Shown: in pieces, positions 39,501 to 50,790 of the stretch
Numbering within the stretch: the stretch's first letter is position 1
Layout of the letters: each line of letters opens with the position of its first letter
From: Ceratothoa steindachneri
Lineage: Eukaryota; Arthropoda; Malacostraca; Isopoda; Cymothoidae
Length of the DNA stretch: 64,000 nucleotides
Assembly: GCA_963969495.1 (NCBI GenBank)
Contig: OZ018324.1
Span: 140,550,355 to 140,614,354 of the forward strand
Direction of reading: 5' to 3'
Translations under genes and position numbers: made by a program
The notes under the pieces: model-generated
The model's input: only the letters and a program-made list of their open reading frames with translations
Database searches by the model: none
What the model was told of the DNA's origin: nothing

Positions 39501-39689
39501 AATGGATCGTCGGCTAATTTGTTTTGTTTTTCAATTTCTTTGAGTATGTAAGCGTCTCCGCCCCCCCTCCTTCTTCCTACTAGGTTTGGGTAGTTAAAGC
39601 GAGAGTAGGGATCTGTAGGGTAATATTCGAAATTATTTAGAAATGATTATGATCGGCTATTGTTAGTTTATAAGGTTAGTTCATATATT

Positions 39690-40645
39690 CTGCTTAGTAA
39701 CTTTTTGTGCTTATTTACGTTTGCTGTATTTGTATTTAGTTGGGTATTTAATCGTTTTCCACCTGGGTTTGGGCTATTAAAATAAATCACGAGATTTGAA
39801 AAGTAATGTAGAAAATTATTTAGACATCGCTATGAGCGTCTTTAAATTTTGGGGGAGGTTATTCCCTATCTTGGCCTTAGTCACGTTTGTTTACATTGCG
39901 ATGCGCGGTCCTTGCTCCTATTCCTGACGCACTTTTGGGCTCTTTCCCCGTTTTCCCCAGGGGTTTCACGAATGAATTATGCATGGATGTTTCAGTTGAT
40001 TTATTTGAGTGATATTCCGTACCTCGGACAGGTTAATAAAGAAAAAAAAAGTTTTGCAGAGATCAGGAGCTAAACGACTTTTATAGCGCGCCCATTTACG
40101 GCCCCTTTTTTTCTTGCGGTTCTGTTGTCTTTAAAGGATGTGATGTAACGTCAGAGCGGCGATTAATTTATGATACGTTCTTTGCTTTTTTTTCTTATTC
40201 ACGTTTCCGGTATTTGTACCTATTTATTTGGGTGGTTAATTGTTTTTCACCTGTGTTTGTGCTACTAAAATAAAGCCAGGATTTAAAAACAAATCTAGAA
40301 AATAATTTGGACACCGCTATGAGCAGCTGTTTATTTTTTTGAGAGAATATTAATTTTGTTTTTTTTAGTCACGTTTGTTTACATTGCGATAAAACCTTCT
40401 TTGTCTCTGTCGTGCCGCAATTTTGGGCTATTTCGTCATTTTCCCCAGGATTTTAGGTGAGGCATTAGATGCATGGATGTTTCAGTTGATTTATTTGAGT
40501 GATATTCCGTACCTTGGACCGGATATTAAAGAAAAAATGATATTGGCTGAAATTGGTAGCTATAAGAAATTTATATCTTGTCTTTTTCCAGCCCAATTTT
40601 TTATTGCGGTTATTTTTTCTTTCAAGACTGTGATGTGACGTCAGA
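39690..40645 (+). repeat. Tandem duplication, two units of about 475 bp (plus partial third)
   Basis: Unit 1 (about 39690-40140) and unit 2 (about 40175-40645) share, in order, a TTTGGGCTATTAAAATAAA-like block, TTAGTCACGTTTGTTTACAT, TTTTCCCCAGG, ATGCATGGATGTTTCAGTTG continuing identically for over 40 bases, and a TGTGATGT(A/G)ACGTCAGA end. A weaker partial unit lies at about 39580-39660. In both units the most conserved block reads WMFQLIYLSDIPYLG in an open frame. I cannot name a family; it may be a repeat-borne protein fragment. Confidence 0.8.
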
Positions 40646-40659
40646 ATCTTAAAACCAGG

Positions 40660-40890
40660 AAGAAATATACAGACCTTAGTTATACGTAGGACGACTTTGG
40701 CAATTATACCATTCGAAAGAGTATGTAAAAGAACATAAATGTTTCAAATTTCGCTAAAAGCGGCCTAAGAGTTACAATGTCATTACAAGAATGAAAAAAG
40801 CAAAACAGAAACCGATCGACCGAACGACATACTGAGATGTAGAGTGACTTGCGACTAGACTCGCACGCGAATAAAAATATCTTACTTCTC
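40660..40890 (+). repeat. Dispersed repeat, copy 2 (pair with 36820-37060)
   Basis: GACGACTTTGGCAATTATAC, AGTATGTAAAAGAACATAAA and CGACATACTGAGAT match the first copy in order. It follows the tandem duplication directly, so the two copies bracket a 3.6 kb block of local duplications. Confidence 0.8.
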
Positions 40891-41633
40891 CCATTACTAC
40901 CTCTAATATGAGAATCTGATTTATTCCTAAAATGGCAGTGATCTCCATTTTCCTAGTTTTCCATTCGCACATAATAAAGCTCATTAAAATAATATTATTA
41001 ACTCAGTTTCACTTACTCATTACTTAGAATTACCTCCGATTCATATTCTTGATGATCATCTAAACTTACATTTCTACATACTCATCTTTCTGAATTTATC
41101 CCTTAAAGTTTCCCTTCCATTCTGGATTCACATTGCTGTGCCGTTCAAGCGATTCCTTTGCCCCCTGTTTACTTTCATTACCTAAACGTGTTATGCTCTC
41201 ACCCTCGTCATTTGAATTCATCTTTATCTCCTTGAAATGGTAACTTTCCCTAATAATCATATAAAAATACACCTATTATTACATATTGTTTTATATATTT
41301 ATATAAACCTTAATGAGTTATGTAGAAATAAGGTCCTGCGTAAAAGCGCCGCATGTTAGGATTGTGTTCATCAGTCTTTTCACAGAAAAGTTCGTTTGGA
41401 GGATGTCGTATGTGAGAGTAATCAAATATCAAAATTCACCTTAAACTTTGAAGGCCCATTTTTTTATGTAAATAAAAATTCTTCGCATACTATTTGTTAA
41501 TTATGTTTTTCAAAGGGGTACATTTTACGGCATTAATTATAGCGATCTTATGGCGACTCATGTGGGTCTGTTTCGGTATATTAGCCAAATAATATGCGAT
41601 AGCATATCTCTCTCTTTCTCTCACTCACACACA

Positions 41634-41635
<2 letters not shown>
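40891..41635. other. Interval with no recognised feature
   Basis: AT-rich sequence without coding motif lies between the dispersed repeat and the TA tract. Confidence 0.5.
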
Positions 41636-41713
<78 letters not shown>

Positions 41714-41724
41714 TATATATATAA
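41636..41724. repeat. (TA)n microsatellite, preceded by CT/CA tract
   Basis: Nearly pure TA from about 41636 to 41709 with a short continuation, preceded by TCTCTCTTTCTCTCACTCAC. Reading frames across it are repeat translation. Confidence 0.95.
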
Positions 41725-42345
41725 TAAAATTAGACAAGATACATAAAAACTAAGTGGCACTTGCCCCGCCTGTTCGATCAAGGGAACGTGAACTGGGCTT
41801 AGACAGATTAATCTTATCTTACATCAGTAACATGTGTGAAGCATAGGCAAACTATTTGTCCGGGCACTACAAGTTAAGAAGAATAATACTGTTTACCAAG
41901 AAGTGTTATGATATAGTATTGGTTAAAGAATAACACTGGTCAACAAATTTTAACTTTCTTTCTGATGACTTAAGTTCGAGACCTGTTTGGGGGAAATTTG
42001 GGGTCACTGAGGTTAAAAATGGCAATAGTATTCTTCTATCACGTCAATATTTTATTTATGGACTGGTCCATATTGGTCACAATCATAGTAGTAGGATATC
42101 TACAGACCAAGTGAACGGAAGTGAAGGGGTTTGATATTCTTCATATTTAACTTATCCATGTATGTAGACTTCACTTCATGCACATCTACATATATAAAGC
42201 AATTGTGTATAAACTAATTTTGTATTTTTTCAGATATGTTTAAGGAAATAACATTCAGTAGTATGGCCTCATTACGAAGAAAATGTTTGAATTCACATCA
42301 CTCGTTTTGTTTTACTGCATCAACTAAAAGAATGAACATACTATC
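41725..42345. other. Interval before relic B, nothing recognised
   Basis: No gene motif was found. The N-terminal part of the LWDSR relic may begin inside this stretch but is unreadable. Confidence 0.45.
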
Positions 42346-42348
42346 TTT

Positions 42349-43800
42349 GTGAAAAGAGCATACTTGGCTTACTTTAATATTAAATTAGGTGATCTGGATA
42401 AACCTTAGGCCCCGCATAATGTCTGTAACTATGTGTTCAAAATCTACACTAATGGACAAAGGGCACAAGGAAACAACTAGGAATTGTTATTCCGATAGTA
42501 TGGCGGTAGCCAATAAAGTATGTAAATGATTGCTACTTTTGTCTCTCAAAGTCTTCTGGCTATAGCAAGAAAACGCGACATAAAATAAGTTCCCAAATCT
42601 TGATTCAGCACTTCGTTCAGTGCTTCATTCAGAGGAAATTCCAATAAGTAATATACCTGGATCTGATATAAGCAATGAACTTGAAAGGGCTCCGGACTTT
42701 GTACCTACATCAACTCAAGAACGTGGAAACTTCAGGCACTTAAAGACCTATACTTAAAGATAAAAATTTGTTGATGGAAAAAACAAATGTAACTTTTTAT
42801 GGGAATGGGATAAAATATCTCTTGGCATTCTTTAAAACTGTAGGTTTTTGCTACTGTTGTGACGTAGTGGGACTGTTAAACGCAATGGTTGTTTCAGAGT
42901 AGGATTCAATTGAATAGAGACTTTTTATAGATAATCTAAAGAAGAGTCTAAATTGTGTGTTACTTAATAATGGAAACATGTTTGGTGTGATTTCTATTGG
43001 TAACTTTGTGCATTTAAAAGAGAAGCATGAACACATAAGATATGTATTAGATTTACTCAAATATAATGAACACAAATTGATCTTATGTGTGCATCTTAAA
43101 ATGGTATATATTTTACTTAGCTAACCAGGAGGCTATTCGAAATATCCGTGTTTCCTGTGTTTATGGGACAGCCGAGCCAAGGACAAACATTGAGAACAGA
43201 TACTCTGTCTAGTTAGAGAAATTGGATTGTTTAGGAGAAGAATATTATACACCAACCACTTGTTGATTGGGAGAAAACATCTTCCTACCCCTTCATATTT
43301 AACTAGGGCCGATGAAACAATTTGTACAAGCTCTTAATTTGGAGGGTGACTGTTGCAAATTTATATGTACAATATTTCCTGGCTTAAGTTATGACAAAAA
43401 TAAAGGCTGGAGTTTTTGATTGGCCACAAATCAGAAAGTTAATGGAAAAACAAAACATCTCGACGCGAGTTCGATGACTGACATAGAAAAAGGATCATGT
43501 GATTCATTTGTGGCTGTTTTAAAAGGATTTATTGGAAACAAAATGTCTGCTAACTACAAGGATTTGGTAAGGAAACTATCCTTACCAAGTAAATACATGC
43601 AGTACGTAGTAAAACAGGAATATGCTGTGAAATAAAAACCTGATGTGTTGCAAAAAAATGGATACCATATTTGAAACAGCACTTTAAAATTATTTCCAAA
43701 CTATCACAAAAATAAGTCAGCAAAATGTCTGTTGACCAGTGTAATTTTTAATATATATAAGAATCTCAATTTATATCTTTCTTAGGAATTTTCACCAGGC
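42349..43800 (+). pseudogene. Relic B of the unclassified 'LWDSR' protein family
   Basis: Ordered blocks: VKRAYLAYFNIKLGDLDKP followed by a stop and APHNVC (42349-42430); VWR, a stop, then NDCYFC (about 42500-42545); PNLDSALRSVLHSEEIP (about 42600-42650). About 140 codons from 42764 to 43188 then share one frame with three stops, including DVVGLLNAMVVSE, RLFIDNLKKSLNCVLLNNGN, HIRYVLDLLKYNEH and KYPCFLCLWDSRAKDKH (43138-43188). Next come KAGVFDWPQIRKLMEKQN (about 43400-43450) and FVAVLKGFIGNKMSANYKDL (about 43505-43570). The cysteine pairs suggest metal binding; the D and H/E residues in conserved blocks would fit a nuclease or transposase fold, but this is speculation. It is clearly related to relic A at 18.6 kb. 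Confidence 0.78.
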
Positions 43801-44230
43801 AACGCCGGGTGCCTCATTGAATTGTTTATAATTGAGTCTTAGAAGTACTAGGCAGGAAAATTCGAGAGATCAGGAAATGTGAAGCTAATATGGGAGGTGT
43901 CACTATTTTGAAGTAAGGTGATTTCAAGACCACTTCCTGTGATTCATAAATTACCTAGGAGAGATGAGGTCCGGATATGTCTAAACCATCTTCTTTGTTT
44001 ATAAATATTAGAACATTGTATCTAAGCACAAAATTATAGCAGAGCTCTTTGGTATCTACTGTCAACCCCACTTTGCAAAAACATTCTGACACTGGGAAAT
44101 GGCAAAGTACTTCTTGATGCTAGTGGTGGAATAGAAATATCTCTTATCTGCATAGTTATTATTTACAAGTCAGTTGATACAATTTCGGATCATAATCAAA
44201 TACTCGATTATTCTGCAGAGTTCCAAAACT
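43801..44230. other. Interval between LWDSR relic and hAT element
   Basis: A stretch near 43790-43830 (EFSPGNAGC) may be a last trace of the LWDSR relic. Nothing else is recognised. Confidence 0.4.
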
Positions 44231-46250
44231 CTCTAGAATAGTAGTTCTCAACTAGTGGTCCATGGTGTCTTGTGGGTTGTCCACAGGACGTCCACCACTG
44301 TATTTGGGAACAAACTTGAAATGAGTGTACATAATTTAAAATTTACTGAAAATGAAGTAGGAACAATTTAATAAAATTAAATAAATGGCCATCCATTTTA
44401 TTATCTTATTTCTATTTAAGAAATATATTGGCAATCAGTACTTTGAGTCCCTTTAACTTTGTAAAAAAATTCTATTCTAAAATAAATATCAAAGATTCAG
44501 GCCGCTATACGTCACCCTAGCCTAGTACATACTTGTACTCGACGATTCGAGGTGACGAGCTATCATGTTTATTCTTGTCAACTGACATGTGGTTACATAT
44601 AACAGTGTGGTAAAGTACTGTAGCCAGTAGTCATCAAACTGCTGAACTGCTTAGATACATCATTCGTCCCATAGTGTTTTACAGGTATGATGGAGTAATT
44701 TGAATTTGTTTTCTGGTCAGTTGTTATGCAGCGTGCTGGTTTATGTTATTTACGCCAAATGGCGCTAGATTATTGACTTTATCGTACGTTTTATTATTAG
44801 AATTGCCAAACTCAACACGTAACTGATATATTTTGTTAAACTGGCCAAAGATCTGAATAAATGGCAATGGCATGAAGGAAGGTCAAGTGCAAGTATTCAG
44901 AGGAATACATTAAATTCGGCTTCATTTGCCAAGAGAAAGATGGCTCGGAATTCTCTTAGTGTGTTAATTGCTTCAAAGTTTGGAAGCCAGGTAGGCTAAA
45001 GCTACATCTCGAAAAGTGTCAGCAAATTATTTGCAAATGGATAAAGATAATTTAAAGCGGAAATTATCATCCCTAAAGCGGCAGCGCCTTGATTCATCAG
45101 GTACATACTGTGAAAAGTCCTCTAATGCAGTGCGTGCTTCTTACATTGTAGCATACAAAGCAGCAAAGGCCAAGAAGCCCCATACAATTGTAGAGCAGCT
45201 TGTGCTACCATGTGCAAAAGAAATGTGAGACATATTTTCGGCGAGGAAACAGCACGAGATCTAAGTGATATGTCTGTATCTGATGGCACTGTAAAGAAAT
45301 GGTTAAATGATATCTCACAAAATATAAATGAAAAAGTTGTGGATGAAATAAAGAAATCTCCATTGTTAGCCATACAGTTGGATGAATCAACTGATGTCTC
45401 ACTTTCCTCTCAGCTATTGGGTTTTTGCACTTTAAATGCTTGATCAAGACATCAAAAGAGGAATTTCTCTTTTTTAAAACTCTTGACGCCACCACAAGAG
45501 CTCAGGCTGTGTAAGAAATTGTTAACAAATTCTTCGAAGTAAATGGACTGGATTAGGAAAATTTGCAGGGTGTTATCACTGATGTTGCACCTCCGATAGT
45601 AGGCTCAAGATCAGGCTTCCAAGTGTTGGTGAAGCAGCGTGCTGCATTGGTAACTGTTATTCACTGCTTCATCAGGTGAACACCATTTTCAAAGGATTGT
45701 TAAAGTTGATTTATTACATCAAACCTTCAGCAATGTTCAGAAAATTATGTTAGGACATAGGTTTCGACTTTGAAATGTTACTGTTTTACACTTCTGTAGG
45801 GTGGTTTTCAGCAGGGAATATACTCAACAGAACTTTACAACTGAGAGAAGAACTGACTTAATTTATCCATTCAAAAGGGAACGAGGATTAAAAAAATATG
45901 CTAACACATTCAGAATTAGAAATTGCATACCTTGCTGATATTTTTGAAATTTCGAAAAAAAAATTAGCTAAAAAGGAAATTTGCAATTCTGTTTTCTGAC
46001 CAAGGCATCATCAAGGTTTATCTTAAGAAGCTAGAACTCTGGAAACAATTTGGTTCAGTTTCGACATATGGAGTCCATGATTGCGAGATAGAACGGCAAT
46101 TAGATGAAAATTCTCGAGCATTTACGGAAGCTGCGGAATGATAATTTCAAAAATACTTTCCAGAGGTGGACATATATTCAGAACAGATGTTCATATTGTT
46201 CTAGAGGATTTGCAGAAGAATTTGGGGAGCTAATAAATGTTTGTTGGCTC
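44231..46250 (+). mobile_element. hAT-type DNA transposon (Charlie-like), degraded
   Basis: The left end TAGTAGTTCTCAACTAGTGG at 44239 closely resembles the known Charlie-like hAT terminus (CAGTGGTTCTCAACC...GG). The eight bases before it, CTCTAGAA, would be the target-site duplication, but no matching right end with this octamer was found, so the 3' end is probably lost. A broken transposase follows in the same orientation (44890-46240). The 650 bp before the coding part are non-coding. Confidence 0.8.
44890..46240 (+). pseudogene. hAT transposase with BED-type zinc finger, decayed
   Basis: The N-terminal BED-like part is readable across frames: YSEEYIKFGFICQEKDGSEF, then PQCVNC and GRLKLHLEKC (about 44895-45020), with the CX2C and H...C zinc ligands. 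The following part includes RASYIVAYKAAKAKKPHTIV and EQLVLPCAKEM (about 45135-45225), HIFGEETARDLSDMSVSDGT (about 45232) and SPLLAIQLDESTDVS (about 45358-45405), where D-E-S-T-D holds the first catalytic Asp region. Later traces include GVITDVAPPIVGSRSGFQV (about 45570), the block carrying the second catalytic Asp, and TPFSKD. A C-terminal trace near 46100 reads ILEHLRKLRNDNF. The order matches ZBED/Charlie-type transposases. Many frameshifts and stops make it inactive. Confidence 0.82.
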
Positions 46251-46685
46251 ACAATATGTACCAGTGTTGTAATAAGAAAGAATTTATTTTTATTTCTCTC
46301 CCCACTCTCCCAATCTCCCCTCTAAGAAAGAATATTTAAACTAAAAGGTATTGGTTTTTTGAAATAGCGTTCTTAAAATATCGAATTATAGAAGACAAGA
46401 AGCTCAAGTAGTTTCTGTGGCCACAACGTTGTTCGCTCATAACTAAAGATCAGTCACATGTGAGCATTCAGTGTGTAGCACTCACAGAGAAACGTTTAAT
46501 CATTTTAAGTATATTATATAATAGGTGGAGTGCGCATCTCTCCTAAATGGGACTCAAACCTAAGGGTATTAATAAACAGAGGGTAAAGATATTTTTGTGC
46601 TACAATATAAGAATATAAAACAATGTGAAACGTTATATATTTTCGACAAGTAACTCATTTCCAAACGTCTCTGTTAGTATATAGA
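46251..46685. other. Interval between hAT and mariner copy 2
   Basis: AT-rich, with no gene or repeat end recognised. It may contain the diverged 3' part of the hAT element. Confidence 0.45.
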
Positions 46686-47537
46686 CGAGGGGTGGTCAAT
46701 AAGTTTTGCAATTCGGATATAAGGAAACGAGATATGAGGAAAAGTGTTAAATTATTTTTTGATATAACTACCCTCGACTTCAGGGCACTTACACTACTTG
46801 TCCCTGAGGCTTCAAATTCCCGACAACCAGAAATCTCCCGACTGCTGTTCAATCCACTCCTGCAACGGTGAGCTGCACATCTTCCTCGTCCCCAAACCGG
46901 CGTCCACACAGTGCAGCCTTGAGCTGGCAGAATAAAGAGTAGTCACTAGGTCCTAAATCTGGACTGTAGGGGTCATGGTTGAACTCATCGAATCCGCACT
47001 CGCGCATGGCAGCTTGTGTAACTCTTGCCTTGTGGACTTTGACGACGTTAAGATCAATCATGGGGCCTGAAGTTTCTAGGGTTCCAAGAGCCAGAGACCT
47101 TGGTCATGGCCAAATTGTCCTGGATGATGTTGATAACCCTCTTATGTGATATTCCAAGTTCTCGCTCGATTTATTCGACCTTCACCCGGCGATTTTTGAG
47201 GATCATCTTCAAGGGACTCACGACCATGGTGGAACTCCCTATTCAAGCGAGCAATGGTTGCATAGGAAGGGGCTGTGTTGGTGTACACTGGATCTCTTTT
47301 GTATTCTTGCTTTCTTTGGTCACAAATTTGATCACTGCGCAGTGCTCAACCTTCTCCATTGTTGAAAAATTTGTGACTAACGATATGCCATCAGCTACTG
47401 CTTCTTAAATAGACGAGGCAAAAGCATGCGGCTGCAGGTACAGACTTGTCATAACTTGTCATAACACCCCCACAAACCGCCATCCTTCTGCCTCTGTTTT
47501 GCCCTTCCGATTTGCAAAACTGATTGACCGCCCCTTG
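46686..47537 (-). mobile_element. Mariner-type deletion derivative (copy 2)
   Basis: Ends CGAGGGGTGGTCAATAAG and, read inward from the right, CAAGGGGCGGTCAATCAG. TA follows the right end and lies two bases before the left one. At 852 bp it is shorter than copy 1 because of further small deletions near 47210-47290. The interior matches copy 1 throughout, including the junction of the internal transposase deletion. It sits at the edge of a TA/TG microsatellite. Confidence 0.9.
46780..47370 (-). pseudogene. Mariner transposase relic, same internal deletion as copy 1
   Basis: The minus strand gives MTKVSGSW (about 47105), then within about 20 codons MIDLNVVKVHKARVTQAAM (47061-47005) and SPDLGPSDYSLF (about 46965). 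The first catalytic Asp region and the H-D-N-A-P block are missing, as in copy 1. The N-terminal helix-turn-helix part is reduced to scraps near 47230-47350. Confidence 0.85.
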
Positions 47538-47541
47538 TATC

Positions 47542-47593
<52 letters not shown>
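47542..47593. repeat. Compound microsatellite (TA)n(TG)n
   Basis: TA repeats to about 47566 pass into TG repeats. They lie directly after the mariner right end. Confidence 0.95.
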
Positions 47594-47594
<1 letters not shown>

Positions 47595-48779
47595 TTAGGT
47601 GAGAGATAGGTATCCTAACAGCATTTGAATTAATACCACTCTTTTGTAGTCCAAATTTCAGTCGCTCATATGACTGACAAAGTGTCCTATAAACTGAGAT
47701 TGCTCTCGAAATCTCCAATCATAAACGCTCTCGTTTTGGTTCTTTTTCGTAATATTCTTGCGGAAAGGTTTCCATAGTACTCGCAGATTTCACAATCATT
47801 TGGCGACCAAGGTTATAGTTAACCACCAAGGGGAGAAATTTCCAAACTAAATTTAACTAGTACTTCATATAATTTTATTAATATAGTTAAAATAATATTA
47901 GCGAATAAAATGCTTCTCCCAATTAAGAATAACTTGCAAGATAGTAGTAAACCTTTCCATTTCCTTTTGGTTCAGCAATTCAACGTATTTTCATGACTAA
48001 GTCATGTGCCAATATATGACATCTGGTAAGCCTATGATGGTGAAACCTGGCACCCTGAAGCTGTCTGACCTCTATTTAGCTGGCAAGCAGGCGAATGTAT
48101 TTGCCCTTCTACACTACTCCCAAAATAGAAGGAAATGCAGTTCGCCTACCTCAACAGACATACACCCGGCCGAATACACATACCCAGAGCCCGCACGTGC
48201 CCCATAACCTAACTGACTACCCACCTTTCTCAGCCTGATGCTCCGCAGCCACTTTCTACCTTCCTCACTTTCCACCAACACTCAACCCTACTCACTCCAC
48301 TCCAACCCCTTCCCTACTCCTATTACTAGTCCCACTCCTATTACTACCATAACTCCTACTCCTACCCCACTCCCATTTCTACCACACTACTACACCTACA
48401 ATTACTCCCACTTCTTACCACACACCTATCCCTTACCCCTACTCCTATTCTAACCATCACACCCACTCATACCCCAATTCCCACTCCCACTCAAACACCT
48501 GCTCCCACATCCACCACTACTCCTACACCCACTCGTAATTTTAACGCTACTCATACATCCAAAGACTCGCCTACTTTCTCTCCAGCTCCCGTTTCTCTTC
48601 ACCGACGCCACCTCAATCCCAACACCCAACACCCAACACCTGTGAGGGCCGCGAAGATCGCACTGTCAGCCCCCGTCATCACATTGGAGAAAACGACCTC
48701 CCTTTTCTCAAAAACAAACCACCACCCCACACACATCTTGTGAAGGTAATTTCTGTGCCTCCTCCCTAATGACCAAGTG
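47594..48779. other. Interval ending in C/T/A-rich low-complexity sequence
   Basis: From about 48230 to 48560 the plus strand is built from ACTCCT, CCCACT and ACTACC-like units. Frames here read as Pro/Thr/Leu repeats. This may be the Pro-rich 5' part of the Jockey-like element that follows, or a separate low-complexity tract. No motif separates these readings. Confidence 0.5.
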
Positions 48780-50790
48780 AAAGGGCACTACATTCGTGCC
48801 CGAGATAGCTCGTTTGAGCATAGTGTATCTAAACGTAAGCAGTTGGCACTTTGTTCGCCACACAGTGCCAACTAAGCTCCCCGATCCTAGTAAAACGCCG
48901 TATACACCTTATCCTCATAGAAACACAGGACAATTCTTTATTCGCCTACAACTCCACATAGATTTACCAATCCAAGCCCTACTAAACAGGACTCTTCCAT
49001 TCTTCTTTATGGGCGAGCTAAATCCACACCATCCTTCACCATTTTCAAACACAACAAACAATACGGGGCAGAATTAGTGATGGTTCTATTGCGAACACAG
49101 GCCAGGGATTCCCTACGTTCTCCGGTGCGTGGGGCGGAACCTCGTCGCCGAACGTGCTCTCCCGTTACAATATCACATCAAAATTCCACATTCGCACACC
49201 CACGGGCCCCATGCACATTCTGACCAAATTCTCATCTGTCTCTTGTTCTAATTCTAAGACATACACAGGCCCTATACGACTACAATAACATGAACTGGGT
49301 AAAGTTTGGGAACAACATAGCCACATCCACACACCCCAACCTAAACTTGCAGGAGACCAAATCTTCACAATTAGACAACCCTTAAAAGGCACTCGTAAAT
49401 AACATTAAAACAACTCTTACACGCCACGAAGAACATACAGCACACCTTCTAAATACACACAAAGAGTCACCACGATATACAATAATCACTACGGCGGAGG
49501 ACCACGAAAACCAAACATTGCAGTGACCTTAGCTCGCAGGCTGAAATACGTGCTGCAAGACCCGAGCCACCAGTGGGGTTAGATCATCCTCACTACGGAG
49601 GATGCGAGTTGGGGTGACCCCTCCTTCTTATGGCGTGCCTCAAGATATAAGAGGGTAAGGACACCCTCTATCACAAAGGTAAAACTACATTTAGAACATC
49701 TCACGCTCACGAACCCTCAGGACATCCTCGAAACGTTTAACTTCCACTGAGATCAAGTACACATACTTAGTCGACCCAAGCCACAGGCACAAGAGCATTT
49801 CCAGGAAGTCCTGGGAAGGCATCGGATCGCTGCCAACGAGTGAGAGCCATCCCTCTGGTCGAAATAGAGGTGCTCGATAACACGCCTACATTAACCGCAA
49901 CTTTGACCATCGAGGAGACAAAACGCTACATAAAAAAGAAACTAAAACGAGCCCCATGCCTCTTTGGTCTTCTAACCACTATAATACATCACTCTTCTTT
50001 TATACGAATGACAGTCCATGCCCACAATCAAGTGCACACATACACACACTAGCATATTAAGAAGACGAAACCATCATCGTAACCATCACTCTTATGCACC
50101 GAGCGTAATATACATATATCCTTGACCAAAAGACAGAACACGAGCTTATGTGACTCATAATTACTAATGCGCACAACACTATACGGTGCGTACGCCAACT
50201 ATTAGCACATCATACAGATATACGAAGACATCCTATCCAAAATAGACACTCAGCTTAAGACATATACAAACCAGCACAAGAGTACCTGCGGCAAATTCAA
50301 TAAATACTTATATTTTCACACACACCAAAAACACCTACAGTCCAAAGCCATACACCCAAATACCATTCTGAGGAGATAAAACTATGAAAGACACTCATCA
50401 GACCACTTATCACATACGCGCCAATTACTCTAACAACCACAAACCCCACATGACGGAAGGGCCGGGCTCACAACGCATTAAAAACTATGTTCTCAAGCAT
50501 TCCTGTCGCTTTCCTCTCTAAACGAGAATATCTACAATACACTACTCAAACAAACTCATGACACTAAATACATATCACCTTCCACGCTTAACACGTCAAA
50601 TATGAAAACTCGAGGTAGACCTCATATACAACTGCATACCCGCTGCTTGCGCACGGAAGTACTCACCAACTCTCGTGACGATTCCATAAATTATGCAGCA
50701 CGTAGTCTGCACCTAAGCGTATCTGCAACCTCGAAGATTGGCCAGATCCTTCCCTGGGTTGCCGACTCAAAAAGCTAGCAATTCAAACAT
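48780..50790 (+). mobile_element. Jockey-like LINE, plus strand, heavily decayed
   Basis: Fragments of a LINE ORF2 lie in order: an endonuclease (about 48800-49200), the linker (about 49300-49750), the start of reverse transcriptase (49900-50000) and a C-terminal block (about 50380-50450). The catalytic palm is unreadable or deleted. The stretch has the A- and C-rich composition of a LINE coding strand. Ends and target duplication are not identified. Confidence 0.7.
48800..50500 (+). pseudogene. LINE ORF2 relic: endonuclease, linker, RT start and C-terminus
   Basis: ARLSIVYLNVSSWHFVRHTV (from about 48805) recalls the endonuclease start (N-x-R-S). TLPFFFMGELNPHHPSPF (about 48990-49040) corresponds to the L-L-G-D-F-N-A-H-H endonuclease block, with Asp changed to Glu. 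ASWGDPSFLWRASRYKR followed by ITKVKLHLEHLTLTNPQD (about 49605-49730) resembles the linker. TLTIEETKRYIKKKLKRAPC (about 49895-49955) matches the first RT block (L-x-E-x-x-x-x-I-K-K-L-K...K-A-P-G). LYKTLIRPLITYAP, read as L, a stop, then KTLIRPLITYAP (about 50380), matches the L-Y-K-T-x-I-R-P-V-x-T-Y-A block past the catalytic centre. Many stops; inactive. Confidence 0.7.

Noticed and set aside
41550..41781. Overlapping open frames on both strands at the second TA tract
   Set aside because: Same cause: Tyr-Ile repeat translation plus CT-repeat translation, with no protein family motif.
48238..48632. Pro/Thr/Leu-rich protein or collagen-like gene
   Set aside because: The plus strand is a C/T/A low-complexity tract. 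All frames look repetitive and no domain is present.
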